Source: Pseudomonadota bacterium
GTDB lineage: Bacteria > Desulfobacterota > Desulfovibrionia > Desulfovibrionales > Desulfomicrobiaceae
Direction: 5' to 3'
NCBI GenBank assembly: GCA_023393525.1
Contig: JAEWKZ010000054.1
Location: 1 to 46,384 of the forward strand
Length of the DNA stretch: 46,384 nucleotides
Positions 7,991 through 14,421 of this stretch are shown here, in pieces. Under the pieces are notes generated by a model. That model ran no database searches and was not told the DNA's origin. It was given only the letters and a program-made list of their open reading frames with translations. Each line of letters begins with the position of its first letter. Within the stretch, counting starts at the first letter, position 1. The position numbers and the translations under genes were made by a program.

Positions 7991-8183
7991 AGAATTATGC
8001 TTCCCGGCCTGAAATTCGGGCAGGGATGATGAAATAAGCAAGGAAGAGGCCAAAAAAATCGATTATCTGATGGGAAAACAGGCGGTCAAGTGGGAAATAT
8101 GCCCGGTCGGATTGGGAAATGATCCTGTTGCGGGGAGACGTGGTGGGCTGATCACGCAATGCAGTCATGATGCCAAGTCGTGA

Positions 8184-8372
8184 GTTGTGTGCGTCACGTT
8201 CTGCAAATTTTTCACCGCATGACGGGTAATCGCAAGCAGCTGGCGGCCGGGAAAGGGCCCGTCCAGAGCGCATCGAAGCTCTCGGACGCACAAAGCTTCA
8301 CGGTCTGCCAGAAGCCGCTCCAACTCCCCTCCTGCCAAGGAGGGGTGCCCGCAGGGCGGGGTGGTTGTCTTT
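8184..8372 (+). repeat. Dispersed repeat, copy A (about 189 bp)
   Basis: Shares with 29779-29965 and with the minus strand of 42954-42770 a head block (TGTGCGTCA, then GGGTAA, CGCAAGC), a middle block (CAAAGC) and a tail with two hairpins: CCCCTCCT-GCCA-AGGAGGGG and GCCC-GCA-GGGC, ending in GGGGTGGTTG. It is non-coding in all three copies because the frames differ. The tail resembles intergenic palindromes seen in many proteobacterial genomes; the head block is less familiar to me. Confidence 0.75.
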
Positions 8373-8402
8373 TGAGATTTTTGCTCCTGTTCGGCCGCCT
8401 AG

Positions 8403-8565
8403 CTGTCCGATCCGGGCGAGGCACGTCGAAACTCCTTCGCCGGCCTCGTACCATTTTCCCGCCGCTTTTCCGAACAGGGGCTGTCGCTTCGGGCGATGGG
8501 CGACGGGAAAACGAACGATGCCTGGCTCAGTCAGACAGTCGACGAGCCTCGCCCGGATCGGACAG
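8403..8565. repeat. Long inverted repeat with 27-bp arms
   Basis: Positions 8403-8429 and 8539-8565 are inverted copies with 26 of 27 matches (core GTCCGATCCGGGCGAGGC). A second, weaker inner pair (about 8450-8464 with 8499-8514, around TTTTCCCG) extends the fold. The 109-bp centre has no gene. The rest of 7991-8697 outside the listed repeats holds nothing I recognise. Confidence 0.6.
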
Positions 8566-8622
8566 CAAGGCTCGGATCGGAGCTTTGGAGAAAGGACGGG
8601 AAGAAATGGTCGGAGAAAATCA

Positions 8623-8648
8623 TGGATCCCCGCGAATGCGGGGATCCA
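8623..8648. repeat. REP-like palindrome
   Basis: TGGATCCCCGC-GAAT-GCGGGGATCCA, perfect 11-bp arms. It belongs to the short GGATCCCCGC/GCGGGAATCC palindrome family that recurs at 37306-37330, 37359-37383 and, decayed, at 43923-43945. Confidence 0.65.
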
Positions 8649-8697
8649 GATTGCTGACAGTCAGTAGTTTTGAGCAGGGGCATAACGTCGCCTGCCG

Positions 8698-8970
8698 CTA
8701 TTTCCGTTCCGGCGTGTAGTGCCACCACGGCCTGGGCTCCTCGCCGTCTATGAACCGGGTCACGGACACGAAGACGTCCAGCACGCAGGGGTCCTGGCGG
8801 ACTCCAGTCAATACGCAGAGGCGTTCGTAGAGGACTTGAGGGTTCTGGCCCGCGAGCTGGGCGGGATGCTCAAAGCCGAGCAGGCGCAGGTCCCGGGCCA
8901 TGGCCGGGCCGATGTTGGGCAGGTCGGTCAGGGCGAGGAGCCGGTCGCGACGGACTTTGGCGGGATTCAC
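8698..8970 (-). CDS. Helix-hairpin-helix protein of the Cdd1 (pathogenicity locus) family
   Basis: 90 residues. LLALTDLPNIGPAMARDLRL is a helix-hairpin-helix, followed by PAQLAGQNPQVLYERLC and the family signature GVRQDPCVLDVF and PWWHYTPERK. The family is widespread and small, and its biochemical role is not established; the HhH suggests non-specific DNA contact. It starts nine bases after the transglycosylase gene and is the last gene of a four-gene minus-strand operon. The function does not follow from its neighbours. Confidence 0.8.
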   Translation of the reverse strand: MNPAKVRRDRLLALTDLPNIGPAMARDLRLLGFEHPAQLAGQNPQVLYERLCVLTGVRQDPCVLDVFVSVTRFIDGEEPRPWWHYTPERK

Positions 8971-8979
8971 AACGGTTTC

Positions 8980-10032
8980 CTACGCGATGCGGCGGGTTAT
9001 TTCGTGGTGGTTGACAAGGATTCTGCTGACGTATTCCACTGTCTCGGCAAAATTGGGAATGCGTCCGTAGGCGGAATAGACCCCGTATTTGGCGTCTGTG
9101 TTGCCAAGACCGGCATTGTATCCGGCCGTGGCCGCGAGGATGTTGCCTCCTCGAGCGCGCAGGTTCTGGGCCATCATCTTGACCATGGCGTTTATGGCGT
9201 GCGGGTAGAGGACCCGCTGGTCGAATTTTTCAAAAAAGGCCACATCCTGAGGCGCGAAAATGGATCGATCCTTGAAATTTTCGCTGAGATACAGGCGGCA
9301 ATTGTCCCGCGCCGCTGCATACTGGGCTTGCAGCAGGTCCATGCGGTCCAGGGCCAGGGCGTAGGTTCCGGCGGCGCCCAGGGGCTTGCCCGCGGCCTGG
9401 GCGTTGACGAGGGTGCGCAGCAGCTTGGCGGGGTTGCCGAACAATTCGGGCTGCTCCCGGCGCAGGGCCCGCATCTGGTCCCGATATGTGGCGGCCTGCT
9501 TGAATTCCGGCTCAAGATCCTCGCGTCGCGCAAAACCGCCCGGCTGACCGTGCTGGTCGGCGCAGACCAGATCGTACCCCCTGGCCGTGGCGGCGATGAA
9601 CTGGCAGGGGCCCACGGCCAGGGCCGAGGACACGGCGAACTCGTAAAAAAAGGATTCGGCCATCATCTGCCCCACGATCCAACAAGGGTCCACCGGGTAG
9701 ATGGAGGCGTGGCGCAACACGGCTTGCACCACGTGGGTACAGATCTTGGGAATGCGAGAGTGCAGGTCGATTTCGGACAAGGGCATCTTCCAGACCGGCA
9801 GATTGCCCTTGGGATAGCTTTCGATGATGAAGGCCAGGGTCGACTGGGCCATGGAATGGGCGAATCCCGGAGCCGAAACCCGCTCCAGAATGCGCGCGGG
9901 GTCCTTGGCCTGGATGATGCGGATTTCGGAAATGTCCGAAAGCGGCACCGAAGCCAGGGCTTCACGGGTCATAAAGGGCAGCAGAAGCGGGGCCAGAGCG
10001 GCCTTCAAGAGCGAACGTCGTTCTCTGTTCAT
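8980..10032 (-). CDS. Exported lytic transglycosylase (SLT domain)
   Basis: 350 residues. The N-terminus MNRERRSLLKAALAPLLLPF has a twin-arginine-like motif (RRSLLK) before a hydrophobic stretch and a likely cleavage after ALA near residue 27. The catalytic segment GQMMAESFFYEFAVSSALAV carries the Glu expected of goose-lysozyme-type transglycosylases, followed by GPCQFIAATARGY and, near the C-terminus, the ATAGYNAGLGN motif and the closing VEYVSRILVN helix. It should cleave the MurNAc-GlcNAc bond of peptidoglycan in the periplasm. Tat rather than Sec export would be unusual for this family and is only suggested by the motif. Confidence 0.82.
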   Translation of the reverse strand: MNRERRSLLKAALAPLLLPFMTREALASVPLSDISEIRIIQAKDPARILERVSAPGFAHSMAQSTLAFIIESYPKGNLPVWKMPLSEIDLHSRIPKICTHVVQAVLRHASIYPVDPCWIVGQMMAESFFYEFAVSSALAVGPCQFIAATARGYDLVCADQHGQPGGFARREDLEPEFKQAATYRDQMRALRREQPELFGNPAKLLRTLVNAQAAGKPLGAAGTYALALDRMDLLQAQYAAARDNCRLYLSENFKDRSIFAPQDVAFFEKFDQRVLYPHAINAMVKMMAQNLRARGGNILAATAGYNAGLGNTDAKYGVYSAYGRIPNFAETVEYVSRILVNHHEITRRIA

Positions 10033-10038
10033 GGAATC

Positions 10039-10413
10039 TCAGGCTTTGTTGAGCGTGACGCGGGCCACGACTTTTCGGAAATATTTCTCGTTCTCTTCCT
10101 GCAGCAGGCCGCCGTGCTCCATCTTGGCCCGGGCGATGAAAAGCTGGACCTTTTGGATCTGGCGCATCTTTCGGGCTTCGTCCGTTTCCTGTTCAAGGCA
10201 TTCGATCAGGGAGCGGATTTCACGCTGTTCCTCTATTTCCTTGGGGATGTAGCCGGCATTTTTGAGCACCTTGTAGGCCATGCGCAGCGTTTCGGGCATG
10301 AACGGATCGCAGGATTCCGGCAGGGGGCGGCCCTGACCGTTCAAGCTTTCGAATTCGCCGCGCTCCTGAGCCTCGCGGATCGCTCTTTCGGCCAGTTCGG
10401 CGAGGACGTTCAT
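10039..10413 (-). CDS. DUF1992 (DnaJ-C28-like) protein
   Basis: 124 residues. The start LAELAERAIREAQERGEF, then LNGQGRPLP and LRMAYKVLKNAGYIPKEIEE, is the DUF1992 signature. The rest is charged helix (LIECLEQETDEARKMRQIQK), probably coiled coil. Bacterial members are often annotated as DnaJ homologue subfamily C member 28 although no J domain is present here. No function is established. The ATG at 10413 overlaps the stop of the upstream thioredoxin-like gene as ATGA, so the two are co-translated. Confidence 0.82.
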   Translation of the reverse strand: MNVLAELAERAIREAQERGEFESLNGQGRPLPESCDPFMPETLRMAYKVLKNAGYIPKEIEEQREIRSLIECLEQETDEARKMRQIQKVQLFIARAKMEHGGLLQEENEKYFRKVVARVTLNKA

Positions 10414-10874
10414 GGCATCTGCAGCAGCCGCTCCACGACATGCCTGAAGCTTTCCTCGGAAATGAAACCGAGATGGTCGAGGATCTTTTCCCCGGCGCGG
10501 TTGTAGATCAGGGTGCGGGGTATGGACTTGATGTCGAGCATGGAGCCTATGGATTCGTCGTCGAGCACAATGGGGAAATTGACCTTGTTCAGTTTGACGA
10601 AATTTTCCACCGGGCGCATGCCGTAATCCATGGAAATGCCGATGATGGCCAGTTCGTCTTCCGAGAATTCCTTGCGCAGGTTCATGAGGCCCGGAAATTC
10701 CTTGACGCAGGGAGAGCACCAGGTCGCCCAGAAATTGATGATCAGGACTTTGCCCCGGTTCGATTCGATCATGTTCTTGAAATCCTGCACCCCCACCTTC
10801 TGAATGTCCTGGGACATGGCGTTGGCGGGAAAAAGGAGCAGGAGCAGCAGGGCAAAAGTCTTCAGAAGATTCAT
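10410..10874 (-). CDS. Secreted TlpA-like thioredoxin-fold protein
   Basis: 154 residues. A Sec signal peptide (MNLLKTFALLLLLLFPANAM) precedes a thioredoxin fold with the redox motif WATWCSPCVKEFP at about residues 50-62 and the cis-proline segment SIPRTLIYN. It belongs with the ResA/TlpA proteins that reduce disulfides in the periplasm, commonly apocytochrome c or other client cysteines. It is the first gene of the operon and diverges from aroK with 142 bp between. A second TlpA-like protein is encoded at 34603-35160. Confidence 0.85.
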   Translation of the reverse strand: MNLLKTFALLLLLLFPANAMSQDIQKVGVQDFKNMIESNRGKVLIINFWATWCSPCVKEFPGLMNLRKEFSEDELAIIGISMDYGMRPVENFVKLNKVNFPIVLDDESIGSMLDIKSIPRTLIYNRAGEKILDHLGFISEESFRHVVERLLQMP

Positions 10875-11016
10875 GGATTGGCCTCGTGTGGTAGTCGTAT
10901 TCGGTATTGCTAGCTGTTTGCCATGGGGCAGTCAATGCGGCGCCCTCGCGCCCAGACCATTGCAATTTCCATGCTTTTGCCCCATTTCTGTGGCGCTTCA
11001 CAGCAGGAGGAGACAA

Positions 11017-11673
11017 ATGACGGAATTCATCAAGAAAAAAGTGGAAATCGAAGACGAAACCGCCTCCATGACCTTTCGTCCCGGCCAGTTCAAGCGTGAA
11101 CCTTTTTCACTGGACTCGAAAAACATCTATCTGCTCGGCATGCGGGCCAGCGGCAAGACCACCGTGGGCAAGGCGCTGGCCGAGGCGCTGAACTGCGCTT
11201 TCGTCGACACCGACGCCCTGGTCGTGGCCGAGGCCGGTCAGGAAATCGAGGCCATCGTCGCCGCCGATGGCTGGGATGCCTTTCGCGCAATGGAGGAAGC
11301 CGCCCTGGCCAAGGCCTCGCAGCTTCCGGGCAAGGTCGTGGCCACGGGGGGCGGCATCGTCCTTTCCCAGGCCAACCGCGACCTCATGTACCGCACCGGG
11401 GTCAGCTTCTACCTGGCCGCCGACGCCGGGCTTCTCATCGCGCGGATGCTGCGCGACCCCAACGCCGCCCAGCGTCCGGCCCTGACCCCTCTGGCCCTGC
11501 ACGACGAGGTCGCGGCGGTCATGAGCGAACGCGAAGCCCTGTACATGGCCGGCATGGATCACATGCTCCAGGCCCACAGGAGCGTCGGGGAACTGGTCGA
11601 CGACGCGCTCGTGGCCCTGGGGCTTAAAGACTGGGATTATTCCGAGAAAGAGCGGGTGCTGGACCGATACTAG
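11017..11673 (+). CDS. aroK: Shikimate kinase
   Basis: 218 residues, longer than the usual 170 because of a charged N-terminal extension of about 35 residues. LLGMRASGKTTVGKAL is the P-loop, FVDTDALV the magnesium/shikimate Asp pair, and VVATGGGIVLS the GGG shikimate-binding loop. RPAL fits the adenine-lid region. The enzyme phosphorylates shikimate at O3 in chorismate synthesis. The start at 11017 has a strong AGGAGGA site six bases upstream; the longer open frame lacks any. The gene meets the polyferredoxin gene tail to tail with a four-base CTAG overlap. Confidence 0.88.
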   Translation: MTEFIKKKVEIEDETASMTFRPGQFKREPFSLDSKNIYLLGMRASGKTTVGKALAEALNCAFVDTDALVVAEAGQEIEAIVAADGWDAFRAMEEAALAKASQLPGKVVATGGGIVLSQANRDLMYRTGVSFYLAADAGLLIARMLRDPNAAQRPALTPLALHDEVAAVMSEREALYMAGMDHMLQAHRSVGELVDDALVALGLKDWDYSEKERVLDRY

Positions 11674-12977
11674 ATTCTGGCCACGGCCAGAAATACCGTG
11701 TGCAGCCCGGCCACCAGCACCACGAAAACCTGGCGCGCCCTCTCCCTGGTCAGGCCGGGAAAGCTGTAGCCAAGATGCCCGTGGGGGCAACGGGGCAGAC
11801 AGTCCCCGCACAGGGAGCAGGTCAGGCCGGGACGCCCTTTTTCCAGATCCGGGCGGGTCAGGGCGTTGTAGCGGCACGCCCTGGAGCAGAGTCCGCACTG
11901 CGTGCAGCCGCTGCCGATGGTCACGCGCCAGGGCAAGATGCGTCCGATCAGGTTGTTGACCAGCCCGATGGGGCAGTAGGCCGTGCAGTGGACCATGGCT
12001 CCGCTTTTGCGCGAGATCAGGGCCATGATCCCGACCCCGGCCGCTCCGAAGATCGCGGCCAGGCCCAGCGCCCAGGGCCAGGAAACATCAAGCAGGCGCA
12101 GGACCACGGGAATGACGATCGTGGTCAGCAGCAATCCGGCCCGCAGTCGCGGCGCCCAGAGGGGCAAGGGTGCAGGCTTTGCGGGGGCAAGACGGGCCAT
12201 GCGGTCGTCCCAGGCGCCGATATAGCACAGATGGCTGCACCAGGCCGGTCCGACCAGCAAAAGGGACACGCCGAGCAGGATGGGCATGAAAAAGCCCTCG
12301 CCCCGGAACAGCGGCCCGGCCAGGATCAGGGCCGGGACGGGCAGATGCAGCTTGCCGGTCATCAGGAAAATGCTCCATCCGGCCAGGCCCAGCAGGAGCT
12401 GACCAAAAAATACGACCGAAAACAGGGTCCAGATGCGGCCGCGAACCTTGCCCCGGTTGTCGGTCAGCAGCCAACCGCCGACCTGCGCCCCGTAAAAGGC
12501 GAAAAGGCAGATCCAGAAAATTCCGGAACCGGGAAAAAAGCGATCTCCAAGGAGCAGGGGGAAGGGCGTCTTGTCGCGGGCCAGCAGCAGGATGCCGCCT
12601 GCCAGCAGGGCCGTGGCGGTCTTGACCAGGTCGGCGCCGCGCACGGGGCCGAAAAATTTCTGTCCGGCGCGACCGGCCAGGAGCGCCGCGAGGCCCAGGT
12701 GGGCCAGGCAGACGACGCCGAGAATCAATGCGAGGCGCATCCAGGGCAGGCTGAAATTCATCCGCCACGAAGCAAGCTCCACGCCCTGCACCGCCCAGAG
12801 CAGCGCTCCGCCCAGCGCGGCCAGAATGAGGACCGGCCGGGGCAACAGGCGCGGAAAAAACGCGGCCGCCGCCGGGAACAGGGCGGGGAGCGCGTCCCAG
12901 AGCGTGCCGAAACGCAGGAAATGCGCGGCCGTGGTCAGACTGCACAGCAGGATGAGGACGCGCAGAAAAAGAGTCAT
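11670..12977 (-). CDS. Membrane polyferredoxin (NapH/CcoG-like 4Fe-4S protein)
   Basis: 435 residues. About nine to ten hydrophobic segments fill the first 330 residues. Two cysteine motifs sit at membrane borders (PAWCSHLCYIGAWDD and HCTAYCPIGL), the NapH/NosR-type signature, and two 4Fe-4S clusters follow near the C-terminus (CTQCGLCSRACR, CSLCGDCLPRCP), before a last hydrophobic helix. Such proteins pass electrons between the quinone pool and a soluble partner. The upstream gene, overlapping by four bases, encodes a siroheme/ferredoxin-like protein, so the two probably form one electron-transfer unit. The substrate is not apparent. Confidence 0.82.
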   Translation of the reverse strand: MTLFLRVLILLCSLTTAAHFLRFGTLWDALPALFPAAAAFFPRLLPRPVLILAALGGALLWAVQGVELASWRMNFSLPWMRLALILGVVCLAHLGLAALLAGRAGQKFFGPVRGADLVKTATALLAGGILLLARDKTPFPLLLGDRFFPGSGIFWICLFAFYGAQVGGWLLTDNRGKVRGRIWTLFSVVFFGQLLLGLAGWSIFLMTGKLHLPVPALILAGPLFRGEGFFMPILLGVSLLLVGPAWCSHLCYIGAWDDRMARLAPAKPAPLPLWAPRLRAGLLLTTIVIPVVLRLLDVSWPWALGLAAIFGAAGVGIMALISRKSGAMVHCTAYCPIGLVNNLIGRILPWRVTIGSGCTQCGLCSRACRYNALTRPDLEKGRPGLTCSLCGDCLPRCPHGHLGYSFPGLTRERARQVFVVLVAGLHTVFLAVARI

Positions 12978-13597
12978 GGCCGCACCCGTCGGTCGAATTC
13001 CTCCCGCCCGATTCTTTCGATGAGTTCGCCCAGACGCAGTCCGGGCCTGCGCTGTTCGATAAGAACGGCCAGGACATTGCCCAGGATTTCAAGCGCCTGG
13101 GGCAGACTGTAAAATCCCAGTTCATGGGCCAGGCGCGGGTGGCGGCCGAGTTTGCCGCCCAGGAGCACCCGGTATCCGGTCTCGGCCACGCTCAGGGCCT
13201 TGTCCGGACAGACCCGCGCGCAGGCGGCGCAACCCAGGCAGCGCGAGGCATCAAGGCGGATGACGTCTTCCAGGTGCAGCGCCTTTTCCGCGCAGACGGC
13301 GACGCAGTGTCCGCAGCCTGAACAGCGTTCCGGCAAGGCTTCGATGCGGGCGAAGGCGATGAGCCCGAAGTCCACGATGTGCGGCTGGGAGCAGCCGTTG
13401 GGGCAGGACGCCACGGACACCCTGAACTGATGATGATGGCGGATGGGGCGGTTCGTGCCGATCAGAAATTCGGGCCAGCCGGAAGCGGCGATCACCGCTT
13501 CGAGGGCGGCGGTCGGATCCTGGCCAAGAACCGCATGCGGACACTGGGTCGCGCCACGGCAGACCTTGAGCGTGTGGGTGGGGAGCTGGTCTTTCAT
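12974..13597 (-). CDS. Small siroheme/4Fe-4S sulfite reductase-like ferredoxin protein
   Basis: 207 residues. CRGATQCPHA near residue 14 and ASCPNGCSQPHIVDFG near residue 63 have the C-x5-C and C-x3-C spacing of the siroheme-linked 4Fe-4S site of nitrite and sulfite reductases. Two ferredoxin clusters follow (CSGCGHCVAVC, CLGCAACARVC), then GYRVLLGGKLGRHPRLA, typical of the last part of the reductase domain. It resembles a sulfite reductase core reduced to its cofactor half; a normal subunit exceeds 300 residues. Whether it still binds siroheme is unproven. It shares an operon with the membrane polyferredoxin and has a striking palindrome 26 bp upstream. Confidence 0.75.
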   Translation of the reverse strand: MKDQLPTHTLKVCRGATQCPHAVLGQDPTAALEAVIAASGWPEFLIGTNRPIRHHHQFRVSVASCPNGCSQPHIVDFGLIAFARIEALPERCSGCGHCVAVCAEKALHLEDVIRLDASRCLGCAACARVCPDKALSVAETGYRVLLGGKLGRHPRLAHELGFYSLPQALEILGNVLAVLIEQRRPGLRLGELIERIGREEFDRRVRP

Positions 13598-13622
13598 GCC
13601 GTCGCGTGTACCTCGAAACGGA

Positions 13623-13658
13623 TTCGGGAATCCTTGACCTAGGTCAAAAATTCCCGAA
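13623..13658. promoter_or_regulatory. 36-bp near-perfect palindrome, CRP/FNR-type operator candidate
   Basis: The core TTGACCTAGGTCAA (13634-13647) is a perfect 14-bp palindrome of the form TTGAC-N4-GTCAA, as bound by CRP/FNR-family regulators; the HcpR-type sites I recall from Desulfovibrio are similar. Outer arms TTCGGGAA (13623-13630) and TTCCCGAA (13651-13658) extend the dyad so that 16 of 18 positions pair. No T-run follows on either strand, so it is not a normal terminator. Confidence 0.6.
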
Positions 13659-13702
13659 GTCTGAATTTAATTGTGATTTTTACGGCAAGAGAAGACTGTT
13701 CG

Positions 13703-14083
13703 TCACGCCACCTTGATGGTAAAGGGAATGACATGCAGGCTTCTGGATATTTCCCGGGTTGAGCCCAGGGACCAGGAAGCCATGCCCGCATCGACGCGTT
13801 CGGCCAGGGTCTGGGCCAGCTTGCCTACTCCGAGAAGGGGATGCCGGGTGAAGACCTGCGGCAGGCCGTAGGTCAGATTGCAGGCCAGGCACATGCCGGG
13901 ACGCTGCAAAAGGTGAAAGGCGAAGCGAAGCTCCTGGGGCCCCTGGCCTTCGAATCTGAGTCGGATGTCGTAGGCGCCTTCCTCGGCATCGCCGAACAGG
14001 GCTTCGAAAAATGCGTCGGTGATGGACGGGGGAAAGATGTCGTCCAGGCTGGCCGGGGTAAAGATCTGGTCGGCGTTGGTCAT
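13703..14083 (-). CDS. Conserved Desulfovibrio-type small protein (often mislabelled as a homeobox protein)
   Basis: 126 residues from the ATG at 14083, which has AAGGAG nine bases upstream; the longer frame has no such site. Recognisable stretches are DDIFPPSITDAFFEALFGDA, AYDIRLRFEGQ, QRPGMCLACNLTYGLPQVF and a basic C-terminal strand HVIPFTIKV. I know closely similar proteins from Desulfovibrio-type genomes, where they carry a misleading pancreas/duodenum homeobox name; there is no homeodomain. The CLAC pair might bind a metal. Function unknown. Divergent from slyX. Confidence 0.75.
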   Translation of the reverse strand: MTNADQIFTPASLDDIFPPSITDAFFEALFGDAEEGAYDIRLRFEGQGPQELRFAFHLLQRPGMCLACNLTYGLPQVFTRHPLLGVGKLAQTLAERVDAGMASWSLGSTREISRSLHVIPFTIKVA

Positions 14084-14207
14084 GCTTTTCTCCTTTGCTT
14101 CCGAAATGTACGCGGCGGTTTTTTCATGGCCGTGCAGTCCGGTCAAGGGCTGGAAACGAGCAAAGTGGGGATGGCCGCCTTTTACAAACCGCGATGGGGG
14201 AAAGGTC

Positions 14208-14405
14208 ATGCAAAAACGAATGGAAGATATTGAAATAAAGTATATATATTTGCAAAAAACGGTTGATGATTTGAACATGGTTGTCATAGAACAACAAAAG
14301 GAGATTCGGGAACTCAGGGCCCTGCTGACGCTGCTGGGTAAAAAAATCCAGGACGTCTCCTCCCTGGGGCCTTTGGATCCCGACGAAAAACCACCTCACT
14401 ACTGA
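14208..14405 (+). CDS. slyX: SlyX-like coiled-coil protein
   Basis: 65 residues: MEDIEIKYIYLQKTVDDLN, VVIEQQKEIRELRALLTLLG, then a Pro-rich tail ending DEKPPHY. This is the SlyX pattern of a single coiled coil followed by a conserved PPHY end. AAAGG lies four bases before the ATG. SlyX has no assigned biochemical role. The gene is followed after 16 bases by the HDOD-kinase gene, so the two are likely cotranscribed. Confidence 0.85.
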   Translation: MQKRMEDIEIKYIYLQKTVDDLNMVVIEQQKEIRELRALLTLLGKKIQDVSSLGPLDPDEKPPHY

Positions 14406-14421
14406 TCGGCCGGAGTTTTAC

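Noticed and set aside
8184..8372. CRISPR-like array
   Set aside because: Copies are kilobases apart with no regular spacer structure and no cas gene in the window.
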